This document shows, piece by piece, positions 14,105 to 22,173 of a DNA stretch of 23,790 bases (positions within the stretch are counted from its first letter, which is position 1; the number at the start of each line of letters is the position of its first letter). The DNA is taken from NCBI GenBank assembly GCA_012728155.1, contig JAAYFR010000339.1:1-23790 (forward strand). The letters run 5' to 3'. The stretch is from Bacteroidales bacterium (GTDB taxonomy: Bacteria; Bacteroidota; Bacteroidia; Bacteroidales; Dysgonomonadaceae). The notes beneath the pieces are model-generated. The model did no database searches and was not told where the DNA came from. It saw nothing but the letters and a program-made list of their open reading frames with translations. The position numbers were made by a program, and so were the translations under genes.

Positions 14105-17100
14105 ATGAAGAAACCAATTATTTTTATTATTTTAAGCCTTCTTTTCTTACAGGCTTCCGCAATGAATGAGGCTCGAATGCTTCGTTACCCCGACATCAAC
14201 GGAGATTTAATTGCATTTGTCTATGCAGGTGATATCTGGACTGTAAATGCCAACGGGGGTAGTGCGAAGAGAGTAACTTCACACCCCGGCATCGAATTGT
14301 TCCCCAAAATCTCACCCGATGGGAAATGGATCGCTTTTTCAGCCGAATATTCCGGCAGTCGCCAGATATGGGTAATGCCTTCAGAGGGAGGCACTGCACG
14401 ACAACTCACTTTTTACAATTCTGTTGGGGAGATGCCTCCAAGAGGTGGTTTCGATAATGTGGTACTTGATTGGACACCCGACAGCAAACATATCCTCTTC
14501 CGGGCTAACCGTACCAGCTTCGGTGACCGTAACGGGCGCTATTTTACTGTCAGTATCGACGGTGGATTCGAAGAGTCCCTTCCCATTGTCAACGGTGGAT
14601 TTGCCACCTTTTCACCCGACGGTTCACAACTCTGTTTCACACCGGTCGATCGTGAGTTTCGCAGCTGGAAACGCTATAAAGGAGGAAGGGCTACAGAATT
14701 GTGGACCTATGACCTGATAAATAACAAATCACAACAGATCACGCACTGGGCAGGTTCAGACCAATGGCCGGTGTGGCATGGCAATCATATCTTCTACGCC
14801 TCCGACCGTAACATGCGACTTAACATCTGGCGTTATAACGTGAATACCAAAGAAAATGAACAAGTTACCCATCATGACGATTTCGATATAATGTGGCCAT
14901 CCGGCCGAAATGGTAAACTGGTCTACGAAAATGGAGGATATCTCCATGTGTTGGATCTCGCATCAGGAAACAGCCAAAAGATTACCGTTGCCATCCACTA
15001 CGACAATCCCAACCTGCAGCCCTATTTCAAGAATGTGAAGGATTATATAAGCAGCTACAGCCTCTCTCCTTCTGGAAAACGGGCGCTCTTCGAAGCCCGC
15101 GGCGACATCTACAGCGTGCCGGTAGAAAAAGGGGAAATTCAAAATCTCACCAACAGTCAGGGTGTCCGGGAAATCTCTCCCGTCTGGTCACCCGACGGCA
15201 AACAGATCGCCTTCTACTCCGATGCGACTGGCGAATACGAACTCTATCTCCTCGAAAACAAGGAAGGATCTGCACCGCGCCAGATCACTCGCGGCTCTTC
15301 CGCCTGGAAACATACCGCTGAATGGTCACCACTTAGCACGCACCTCGTCTATAGCGACCGCACCATGAAGCTTTGGTTAGTAGATGCCACATCGGGCAAA
15401 CAGGTCGTGATCGACGAAGCCACCGCTGAAGAGATACGGGACTATATTTTTTCTCCGGATGGCGACTGGATAGCTTACAGCAAATCATCACCCAACTATC
15501 AATCCGCTCTTTGGGTCTATCAAATTTCCTCCGGTCGCAAATACCAACTTACCGACGCCTCTTTCTCCGACAGCAACCCCACCTTCAGTCGCGACGGGAA
15601 GTATCTCTTCTTTCTCTCCAACCGTGACTTCAATCTCGCCTTTAGCAGCTTTGAATTCGATTACCTTTACAACAATGCCACCCGCATCTACGCTCTTCCT
15701 TTATGCGACGATGGTACAACGCTCACTCCCTACAAGGAAGATCGGGAACTCTATGGGGATGAGAAAGAAGAAGTCTCTCCAGAAAACGGAAAAACTTCCA
15801 ACAAGAATGAGGATGAAAAAAAATCTTCCCCGGAAAGGATAAAGGTGAAAATCGATCTCGATAATATCCAAAACCGTATCCAGGCACTACCTCTTTCATC
15901 CGGGAACTATCGCATCATCGGTGCCGTGGAAGAGGGAGTTCTCTATGCTTCTGCCAATAAGATCATGCGCTACAATATCAAAGAAGAGAAAACTGAAGAG
16001 ATCCTCGACAACACGGGATACGGCATCCTTGCAGCCGACGGGAAATCATTTATCTACCGCCGGGGGAACGACTGGGGTGTGGCAAAAAACCAGACAGGAC
16101 AAACTGCCGGCACCGGAACCATCAATCTCGATAACCTCAATATGAAGATCGATCCGCGTGCGGAATGGAATCAGATCTATGCCGACGCCTTCCGTATCTT
16201 CCGCGACTATTTCTATGTGAACAATTTACATGGCGTGGATTGGGAAGCTATTCGGGAAAGCTATGGAGCATTGATACCTTACCTACCCAGCCGGTTCGAT
16301 CTCGACTATATCCTCAACGAGATAGTGAGCGAGACCAATACCGGACACGCCTATGTCGATTGGGGAGATATTTCACGTATAGAGCGTATCAACGGCGGGC
16401 TTCTGGGAGCCGAACTCGAAGCCGATCTATCTGCCGGACGTTATAAGATTCGGAAAATATATCCCGGCGAGAACTGGAACGAAAGCCGCCGCTCCCCTCT
16501 CACCGAAAGTGGAATCAATATAAAAGAGGGCGATTATATCATTCGAATCAACGGGCAGGAGCTGACCACTGCACAAAATCCCTATGAATTACTCGAAAAT
16601 CTTGGAAATCGACATGTCGAACTGACCGTCAACAACACTCCATTCACTTCGGGAGCAAAGAGTTATACAGTAAAAACCATTACCAGTGAACAAGAGCTTA
16701 GGTATATGGAGTGGGTAAACCAGCGCAGGGAGATGGTCGACCGCCTTTCAGACGGCAGGATTGGCTATATCCACGTACCCAATACCGCCATTGAAGGTAA
16801 CCGTGAACTCTTTAAGGGGGTCTATGCCTATCACCATAAAGAGGCGTTGATCATCGACGACCGTTATAACGGTGGCGGTTTCATCCCCGACAGGATGATC
16901 GACCTGCTCAACCGCCGTACACTCGTTTACTGGCATCGAAACGGATTGCCACAACCGATGAAAACACCTGGTATTGCACATGACGGACCCAAGGCGATGC
17001 TGATCAACGGTTATTCCTCTTCGGGTGGTGACGCCTTCCCCTACTTCTTCCGTAAGACCGGCGAAGGCAAACTGATCGGCTCCCGCACCTGGGGAGGGCT

Positions 17101-17383
17101 GGTGGGTATCTCCGGTAACGCCCGCCTGGTAGATGGCGGATATATCTCCGTTCCCCGCTTCGGCATTTATGACCAGACCGGTGAATGGATCATCGAGGGT
17201 ATCGGTATCTATCCCGATATTGAAGTGATGGATCGACCAGAAGAGCTGGCCAAAGGGAACGATCCTTCCATCGAAAAAGCAGTCGAAGTATTGCTTGAAG
17301 AGCTCAAAGCCAATCCCCGCCCGCAAGTCACCGTACCCGCTCCACCCGATCGTTCGCAGTGGATTGAGGTGGAAGTCAAGTAA
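14105..17383 (+). CDS. Tricorn-like S41 family protease
   Basis: This large peptidase has 1092 residues and is probably exported: a hydrophobic signal peptide (about 1-19, ending ASA) precedes the mature part. Residues about 25-510 hold repeated beta-propeller blades with SPDG and WSPDG signatures (TolB/PD40 type). A low-complexity, Lys/Glu-rich linker follows around 550-580. The C-terminal half has the tricorn core domain, a PDZ-like segment (INIKEGDYIIRINGQEL) and the S41 protease core. The likely catalytic His is His748 in TGHAY, and the nucleophile is probably Ser973 in SSSGGD; TWGGLVGI follows. Such proteins degrade peptides. ATG 14105 is chosen because an upstream in-frame TTG overlaps the -7 element. 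Its stop lies only 5 bp from the 3' end of hicA. Confidence 0.93.
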   Translation: MKKPIIFIILSLLFLQASAMNEARMLRYPDINGDLIAFVYAGDIWTVNANGGSAKRVTSHPGIELFPKISPDGKWIAFSAEYSGSRQIWVMPSEGGTARQLTFYNSVGEMPPRGGFDNVVLDWTPDSKHILFRANRTSFGDRNGRYFTVSIDGGFEESLPIVNGGFATFSPDGSQLCFTPVDREFRSWKRYKGGRATELWTYDLINNKSQQITHWAGSDQWPVWHGNHIFYASDRNMRLNIWRYNVNTKENEQVTHHDDFDIMWPSGRNGKLVYENGGYLHVLDLASGNSQKITVAIHYDNPNLQPYFKNVKDYISSYSLSPSGKRALFEARGDIYSVPVEKGEIQNLTNSQGVREISPVWSPDGKQIAFYSDATGEYELYLLENKEGSAPRQITRGSSAWKHTAEWSPLSTHLVYSDRTMKLWLVDATSGKQVVIDEATAEEIRDYIFSPDGDWIAYSKSSPNYQSALWVYQISSGRKYQLTDASFSDSNPTFSRDGKYLFFLSNRDFNLAFSSFEFDYLYNNATRIYALPLCDDGTTLTPYKEDRELYGDEKEEVSPENGKTSNKNEDEKKSSPERIKVKIDLDNIQNRIQALPLSSGNYRIIGAVEEGVLYASANKIMRYNIKEEKTEEILDNTGYGILAADGKSFIYRRGNDWGVAKNQTGQTAGTGTINLDNLNMKIDPRAEWNQIYADAFRIFRDYFYVNNLHGVDWEAIRESYGALIPYLPSRFDLDYILNEIVSETNTGHAYVDWGDISRIERINGGLLGAELEADLSAGRYKIRKIYPGENWNESRRSPLTESGINIKEGDYIIRINGQELTTAQNPYELLENLGNRHVELTVNNTPFTSGAKSYTVKTITSEQELRYMEWVNQRREMVDRLSDGRIGYIHVPNTAIEGNRELFKGVYAYHHKEALIIDDRYNGGGFIPDRMIDLLNRRTLVYWHRNGLPQPMKTPGIAHDGPKAMLINGYSSSGGDAFPYFFRKTGEGKLIGSRTWGGLVGISGNARLVDGGYISVPRFGIYDQTGEWIIEGIGIYPDIEVMDRPEELAKGNDPSIEKAVEVLLEELKANPRPQVTVPAPPDRSQWIEVEVK

Positions 17384-17388
17384 TTGAA

Positions 17389-17586
17389 TTATCTATACGT
17401 AATCCCGGCTTGCTTTAAAATTGCAAAGAATGTTCCTTTTTTTAAGTCCTTATTTCCGCGCATTGGAACAATGACTGTTTTATTTGTTTGGAAATTATAG
17501 TACAATCTATGCGAGCCTTTTGATCTTTTGAAAATAAATCCATTTTGTTCCAAGAGATCAATAAGATATTTGGGGCTTAAATTCAT
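17389..17586 (-). CDS. hicA: HicA-type mRNA interferase toxin
   Basis: This is a small basic protein of 65 residues with the dsRBD-like fold of HicA toxins, which cut mRNA and stop translation. The family pattern is clear: LIDLLEQNGFIFKRSKGSH with catalytic His26, then RLYYN, VIVPMRGNKDLKKGTFFAILKQAGI. The start overlaps the hicB stop by ATGA, so toxin translation should depend on antitoxin translation. The gene order is hicB then hicA, the reverse of the E. coli hicAB locus. No defect is visible, so it is likely functional. Confidence 0.92.
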   Translation of the reverse strand: MNLSPKYLIDLLEQNGFIFKRSKGSHRLYYNFQTNKTVIVPMRGNKDLKKGTFFAILKQAGITYR

Positions 17587-17807
17587 ACAGCTTCAACATG
17601 TATAGAAAGTTCAAGAGTATGAGTATCGTCCGGTATTGGTTCACCGCGATCTGTAAGTTCATCAATATATAATTCCACGGCTTCCTTTACCATCGCAATG
17701 GCCTCATCCACCGTCTCACCATAGGTAATACAGCCGGGAAGAGCCGGAACAATCGCTGTATATCCGCCTTCCTCTTCTTTCCTTAGTTGAACATTGTATG
17801 TATGCAT
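17583..17807 (-). CDS. hicB: HicB-type antitoxin, minimal form
   Basis: The antitoxin has 74 residues with the partial RNase H fold of HicB (EEEGGYTAIVPALPGCITYGETVDEAIAMVKEAVELYID), which binds and blocks HicA. The usual C-terminal DNA-binding domain (ribbon-helix-helix or helix-turn-helix) is missing: the protein ends soon after the fold. Direct autorepression is therefore not evident. ATG 17807 is chosen because the longer in-frame start at 17876 lies upstream of the predicted -7 element and adds unrelated residues. It is the first gene of the pair. Confidence 0.92.
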   Translation of the reverse strand: MHTYNVQLRKEEEGGYTAIVPALPGCITYGETVDEAIAMVKEAVELYIDELTDRGEPIPDDTHTLELSIHVEAV

Positions 17808-17846
17808 AAATTTTAAAGTTACAGAAATACTATGATATGATAAGAA

Positions 17847-17876
17847 CAAAGATACATTAAAATAGTTTACAGCCAA
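17847..17876 (-). promoter_or_regulatory. Predicted promoter of hicB-hicA
   Basis: On the minus strand, TTGG (17876-17873) and TATCTTTG (17854-17847) are 18 nt apart, giving a leader of about 30-35 nt before ATG 17807. The 5' leader includes a short direct repeat ATCATATCAT. The remaining gap to 18028 shows nothing else I can support. Confidence 0.65.
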
Positions 17877-18028
17877 TTATGTATCTCATGATATTGAACA
17901 ATTGTGATTTACGCGTTGTTAAAGAAAAAGGAAATGAGTTATTTTGATCACAATCCACTATAAGGGTAGTGATATGTTTTGGATAACTTTCTATTCAAAA
18001 CAATCAGATTACAATAAATCACAGTCCT

Positions 18029-18703
18029 ATGAACTATTTAAAGATTACAGCACTTTTTTTATCGGCTTTTATGTTGCTCTCAGCTTCATGTGAAGCATCA
18101 AAAACAAATGAAGAAGAACCAAACGAAGAGGTTCTGCCTCCGGTAGAGACTGAAAGACCCAATAGCCCCGATTTTAAGCCCGCTTTTGAGGGACAGACCC
18201 GTGTGGCAGGTGTCAAAACAACCACTCCTTATGAAGCTATCGTTATTGCAGACGGATTAGTTAAACCATGGGCAGTCACGACACTTCCTGACGGTCGATT
18301 GGCCATCACCGAAAAAGGGGGTGCTATGCGTATCGCTACTACTACCGGTAATGTAAGTTCTCCCATCACCGGTATTCCTGAAGTGGACGACCGGAGAGCG
18401 GTCTGACCTGGGCACCCGTCCTAACGCCCAAAAACTTGATACCGCCCACGGTAAAGTGATACATATCACCACAGAAGGTGAGCCTGTTCCGGGCAACCCG
18501 TTTATCGGTACCGAGGGAGCGCTGCCGGAAATATACAGCTCTGGACACCGTAATCCGCAGGGCCTGGATATCCATCCTGTTACAGGTGAACTCTGGCTCA
18601 GTGAGATGGGGCCACGGGGCGGTGATGAAGTCAACCTTATCAAACCGGGAAAAAACTACCGATGGCCTACCATCACCTACGGTATCGAGTACAGTGGCAA
18701 AAT
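18029..18703 (+). pseudogene. Decayed PQQ-dependent sugar dehydrogenase-type lipoprotein
   Basis: The first frame (18029-18406) encodes a signal peptide with Cys21 after LLSAS and an acidic stretch, as in surface lipoproteins of Bacteroidetes. It continues into the first propeller blade (GLVKPWAVTTLPDGRLAITEKGG) and stops shortly after VDDR. The match continues in another frame from 18390 with TGERSDLGTRPNAQKLDTAHGK and on to SSGHRNPQGLDIHP, EMGPRGGDEVNLIKPGKNY and GIEYSGK. About 75-100 family residues between VDDR and TGERSD are missing, and the switch of frame lies exactly at GACCGG/ACCGG, a short word expected at both ends of the lost piece. After SGK (about 18703) the family match ends, so the C-terminal part is also gone. 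A working glucose/sorbosone-type enzyme is not possible. Confidence 0.88.
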
Positions 18704-18761
18704 AATGGAAAAGTCCACTTGTTTCTCCGCATTACATATACGATTAAATACGGATATCAAG

Positions 18762-19320
18762 TTATTTCTCTTTCATTTCCAGGAGAGTTGCCTCTATTGT
18801 CTCTTTCAACGCAGGACAGGAGAATTCGTACCCGGCATCGATCACTTTTTGAGAGGAGATACGGCTGCCGTAAAGGATCATGTCTGCCGCCTGCCCCATG
18901 AAGAGCTGCAATAAGAAAGCCGGGATGGGCAGCATAAAGAATGGCCGTTTCATCTCTTTCGCCAGTATCTTCATAAATCCGGCGTTGGTAACGAACTCCG
19001 GGGCAACAGCGTTGTATACTCCCTGCATAGAACCATCCTCTACCGCTTTCAAATAGAGTTGGCAAAGATCTTCAATATGAATCCAATTCAGATATTGTTT
19101 GCCTGAACCTAACGCCGCGCCTAATCCAAACCTTGTAGGCAACACCATTTTCCCGAAAGCTTCGCTCTCTTTGGAGATCACAAAAGCCGTTCGTAGCGCT
19201 AGCGTGCGCACACGACTCTCCACGATTTTCTGTTTCTTTATCCGTGTCCAGGAACCATCACCCAAGTTCGATCCGGCCAGATGAATGATCACATCCGCCT
19301 GTAACCAAAATCGTCTTCAT
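18762..19320 (-). pseudogene. Decayed TIGR01777-family NAD-dependent epimerase (YfcH-like)
   Basis: Reading from ATG 19320, the gene begins like a Rossmann enzyme (MKTILVTGG), then loses frame at GGCGGA (19294-19299). The family match resumes in another frame as ADVIIHLAGSNLGDGSWT, so the segment from the glycine loop to ADVI is deleted. Further on, IVESRVRT is joined directly to LALRTAFVIS, omitting the catalytic region with the SASAIGYYG-type motif (about 75-80 residues) without changing frame. The C-terminal part is intact: LGSGKQYLNWIHIEDLCQLY, YNAVAPEFVTN, and the end at 18762. Family members have about 300 residues; about 185 codons remain. It faces the broken dehydrogenase gene. Confidence 0.88.
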
Positions 19321-19373
19321 AGCCAATTATCATTGAGTGTAGAGATCTATCATATAAACAAAAGAAATAGAAC

Positions 19374-19394
19374 AATTGTTGCCCGCAAACAATT
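19374..19394. repeat. 7-bp inverted repeat upstream of the pirin gene
   Basis: AATTGTT (19374-19380) and AACAATT (19388-19394) flank a 7-nt spacer GCCCGCA. It lies 53 bp before the pirin ATG and 54 bp before the start of the broken epimerase on the other strand. It may be an operator or chance; no clear TAnnTTTG promoter is visible nearby. Confidence 0.35.
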
Positions 19395-19446
19395 CATCCG
19401 TTTCAACTGTTACATCATCAATATTACTAATAAAACAGGTTTAGTT

Positions 19447-20166
19447 ATGAAAACTATTTATCACGCTGCCGACAGCCGGGGATATATCGATCATGGTTGG
19501 TTAAAAACATCCCACACATTCAGTTTTGCCAATTATTACAATCGTGCCAGGATGCATTTCGGCGTACTTCGAGTGATCAATGACGATTATATAGAAGGAG
19601 GCGGGGGTTTTGGCACCCATCCGCACAACGACATGGAAATTATCTCCATACCGATAGAAGGTGATTTAGAGCATCGCGACAGTATGGGGAATGGGGGTAT
19701 AATCCAGAATGGAGATATACAGGTGATGTCTGCGGGAACGGGGGTAACCCACAGCGAATTCAATGCCAACAGCGACCGTGCCGTAAAACTATTGCAGATA
19801 TGGGTCTTTCCACGCGAGAAAGGTATTGAACCGAGGTACGAACAAATGCATATCGCCGACTCGGCAAAACCCAACGACTTCCATCAGATCATTTCACCCT
19901 CTAAGGATGATGATGGACTATGGATTCATCAGGATGCCTGGTTCCATCTCGCCAATTTCAACAGTGGCACATCAAAAGAGTACCACCTCAAAAAACCGGG
20001 AAACGGTGTCTATATTTTCGTCATCCGTGGGAAAGCCAAAGTAGATGAACAGGTACTAAAAGAGAGGGATGGTTACGGTATCTGGGATATCAACCATTTC
20101 CCTCTCGAAGCGCTGGAGAATTCTGAAATTCTCTTGATGGAAATCCCAATGGAACTCCCCAGGTAG
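19447..20166 (+). CDS. Pirin family protein (YhhW-like)
   Basis: This is a bicupin of 239 residues. The N-terminal cupin holds the metal site of the pirin family: His58 and His60 in GTHPHNDMEII, and His102 and Glu104 in GTGVTHSEFN, the same spacing as in E. coli YhhW, where the protein acts as a quercetin 2,3-dioxygenase in vitro. The C-terminal cupin (VYIFVIRGKAKVDEQVL, YGIWDI) lacks metal ligands, as is usual. The physiological role is unknown in most bacteria. ATG 19447 matches the family start (MKTIYHAADSRGYIDHGWLKT); an upstream extension in frame has no family likeness and runs into the pseudogene. Confidence 0.93.
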   Translation: MKTIYHAADSRGYIDHGWLKTSHTFSFANYYNRARMHFGVLRVINDDYIEGGGGFGTHPHNDMEIISIPIEGDLEHRDSMGNGGIIQNGDIQVMSAGTGVTHSEFNANSDRAVKLLQIWVFPREKGIEPRYEQMHIADSAKPNDFHQIISPSKDDDGLWIHQDAWFHLANFNSGTSKEYHLKKPGNGVYIFVIRGKAKVDEQVLKERDGYGIWDINHFPLEALENSEILLMEIPMELPR

Positions 20167-20174
20167 TTTGCGAA

Positions 20175-20852
20175 TTACCTTCTATTCATCGCAATCATAA
20201 TGTAATAAAATAACGTAGCAAGAGAACTAACAGCTGCTACCACATAGGTATAGCCTGCCCAACGAAGGGCATCAACCGCCTGGTTATGGTTACTTGTATC
20301 GGTAATCCCGGCGCTACTGAGCCAACGCAACGCACGATTGGTAGCATCTTTCTCCACCGGTAACGTTACAAAACTAAAGAGAGTGGTAAGGGCAAACATA
20401 GCAATTCCAATCCAAAGCAACGTCGGGAAAGTCTGTACCATAATGATACCCGCCAAGATTACCCACGTTACCCATTTAGAGGTGGAGGAGACAACCGGCA
20501 CCAATGCCGATCGCATTTTTAATGGAGCATATTCTGTTGCATGCTGTATGGCATGTCCTGTCTCATGTGCTGCCACTGCAGCAGCAGCCACACTATAAGA
20601 GCCATACACCGGTTCACTCAGATTAATGGTTTTATTCGATGGGTTATAGTGGTCTGTGAGCTGCCCCCTTACTGAAATCACCTGTACATCGTAAATTCCG
20701 TTGTCGTGCAGCATCTTCTCTGCCACCTCCTTTCCCGTCATACCATTCCGGAGGGGAATTTTTGAATACTTCTTAAACCGGTTCTGCAAAGTATTCTGTA
20801 CGATCCAGCCGGCTACTGCAATTGCAATAAATATAATCCAGATTGTTGCCAT
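20175..20852 (-). CDS. YugP-like membrane zinc metallopeptidase
   Basis: This is an integral membrane protein of 225 residues, PF04298-like. An N-terminal helix (about 4-20) is followed by GMTGKEVAEKMLHDNGIYDVQV, a short soluble part, and the zinc motif His96-Glu-Thr-Gly-His100 in AAHETGHAIQHATEYAP. Two central helices (about 120-160) and one C-terminal helix (about 200-220) follow. The substrate is unknown; a role in membrane protein turnover is a guess. It follows purA by 61 bp on the same strand. The gap contains a short hairpin (20891-20909) that may reduce read-through, and an AT-rich inverted repeat directly before the start. Confidence 0.92.
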   Translation of the reverse strand: MATIWIIFIAIAVAGWIVQNTLQNRFKKYSKIPLRNGMTGKEVAEKMLHDNGIYDVQVISVRGQLTDHYNPSNKTINLSEPVYGSYSVAAAAVAAHETGHAIQHATEYAPLKMRSALVPVVSSTSKWVTWVILAGIIMVQTFPTLLWIGIAMFALTTLFSFVTLPVEKDATNRALRWLSSAGITDTSNHNQAVDALRWAGYTYVVAAVSSLATLFYYIMIAMNRR

Positions 20853-20853
20853 T

Positions 20854-20882
20854 TTTTATAGTTTAAAATTTCAGCTATAAAA
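20854..20882 (-). promoter_or_regulatory. Inverted repeat at the yugP-like ribosome-binding region
   Basis: TTTTATAG (20854-20861) and CTATAAAA (20875-20882) are perfect 8-bp arms around a 13-nt loop. On the minus strand, the arm nearer the gene ends only 1 nt before the ATG at 20852, so a folded RNA would hide the start region. The arms are almost all A/T, so stability is low. Confidence 0.35.
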
Positions 20883-20890
20883 CGCCTTAC

Positions 20891-20909
20891 CACTGACAAA
20901 AGTTCAGTG
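20891..20909 (-). terminator. Short hairpin after purA, weak terminator candidate
   Basis: CACTGA (20891-20896) pairs with TCAGTG (20904-20909) around a 7-nt loop, 5 nt after the purA stop. On the minus strand GTTTTATAG follows some 10 nt later; the T-run is short and distant, so attenuation is as likely as termination. Confidence 0.35.
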
Positions 20910-20913
20910 TCAC

Positions 20914-22173
20914 TCACCGTATAATTGTCTGTACACGGTCGGGGCCAAGCGATACAATAGCAATCGACACGCCCAGTTCTGTCTCTAAAAAGGTGAGATA
21001 GTTATTGAACTCTTCCGGAAATTCATCTTCCGATTGCATACCTCCCATATCAACCTGCCATCCAGGGAGCTCCACATAAACAGGTTCAATTCCATCTGAA
21101 ATATCGTAAGGTAAATCTTCGCTCTCTTCGCCGTTCACTTTATAAGCCACACAAGCTTTAATCGTCTCAAAGCTGTCTAACACATCACTTTTCATCATCA
21201 CCAGTTTCGTCACACCATTCAACATGATAGTATAACGCAGTGCAACCAAGTCAATCCATCCACAGCGGCGTGGACGTCCTGTTACCGAGCCATACTCATT
21301 TCCCCTATCACGCAACAGTTGGCCGTCGGCATCAAACAGCTCCGTAGGGAAAGGGCCGCTACCTACCCTTGTGCAATAGGCTTTGAAGATGCCATATACC
21401 TCACCAATCCGTCCCGGGGCTACTCCCATACCACTACAAGCTCCTGCGCAAATGGTATTGGAAGAGGTAACAAAAGGGTAAGAACCAAAATCTATATCCA
21501 GCATCGATCCTTGCGCACCTTCTGCCAGTACTGAGCCGCCCATTTCCAGATGTTTATTGATAAAATGTTCGCTATCGATGATGGTGAACTGTTTCATTTT
21601 TTCAATCCCGGCAAACCATTCTTTTTCGAGTGCGGACAAATCATACTCAAACCGGTAATGATCGAGTTGCTCTTTGTGCCGAAGTAATGCATTGCGATAT
21701 TTTTCCTCAAAATTATGAAACAAATCACCTACCCTCAATCCGTGGCGTCCAATCTTATCGATATAAGTAGGACCTATACCCCGACCGGTAGTGCCGATCT
21801 TTGCATCACCCATCGCTTTTTCCGATGCAGCGTCCAACAATCGATGTGTAGGCAATATAAGATGTGCTTTTTTTGAGATAAAAAGCTTGTCGGTAAGAGT
21901 ATGGCCTGATGCTTCCAATCCTTCTACTTCCTGTTTAAAAAGAGCCGGATCAATCACTACACCATTCCCTATAATATTTATCGTTCCATCCTGAAAAATT
22001 CCTGAAGGAATCGATTTGAGGATATATTTCTTTCCCTCAAATTCTAATGTGTGACCTGCATTGGGACCACCCTGAAACCGTGCTACCACCTCATATTGAG
22101 GCGTAAGTACATCTACCACTTTTCCTTTTCCTTCATCGCCCCACTGGAGCCCTAAGAGTACATCAACTTTCAT
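20914..22173 (-). CDS. purA: Adenylosuccinate synthetase
   Basis: This cytoplasmic enzyme has 419 residues and joins IMP and aspartate with GTP to give adenylosuccinate, the first committed step to AMP. The N-terminal loop WGDEGKGK (11-18) carries catalytic Asp13, and His41 follows in QGGPNAGH. Further motifs are GNGVVIDP, GTTGRGIGPTYIDK, LAEGAQGSMLDIDFGSYPFVTSSNT and GSVTGRPRRCGWIDLVALR. Length is normal for the family. The ATG overlaps the stop of the fur gene (ATGA), so purA expression is tied to the metal-responsive regulator upstream. Confidence 0.98.
   Translation of the reverse strand: MKVDVLLGLQWGDEGKGKVVDVLTPQYEVVARFQGGPNAGHTLEFEGKKYILKSIPSGIFQDGTINIIGNGVVIDPALFKQEVEGLEASGHTLTDKLFISKKAHLILPTHRLLDAASEKAMGDAKIGTTGRGIGPTYIDKIGRHGLRVGDLFHNFEEKYRNALLRHKEQLDHYRFEYDLSALEKEWFAGIEKMKQFTIIDSEHFINKHLEMGGSVLAEGAQGSMLDIDFGSYPFVTSSNTICAGACSGMGVAPGRIGEVYGIFKAYCTRVGSGPFPTELFDADGQLLRDRGNEYGSVTGRPRRCGWIDLVALRYTIMLNGVTKLVMMKSDVLDSFETIKACVAYKVNGEESEDLPYDISDGIEPVYVELPGWQVDMGGMQSEDEFPEEFNNYLTFLETELGVSIAIVSLGPDRVQTIIR

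Noticed and set aside
18456..18914. Open frame that could be taken as an intact 152-residue protein
   Set aside because: Residues up to about 18703 are the middle of a sugar dehydrogenase in a shifted frame; the rest is read-through into the opposite strand of the epimerase remnant.
18762..19292. Reading the epimerase remnant as a complete 176-residue protein
   Set aside because: The apparent start is an internal Val (GTG) codon; the Rossmann glycine loop and the catalytic middle are missing, and the true N-terminus is in another frame at 19320.
18029..19320. Insertion sequence or phage remnant as the cause of the decayed genes
   Set aside because: No transposase fragment, terminal inverted repeat or target duplication is visible; the junctions are simple short direct repeats.
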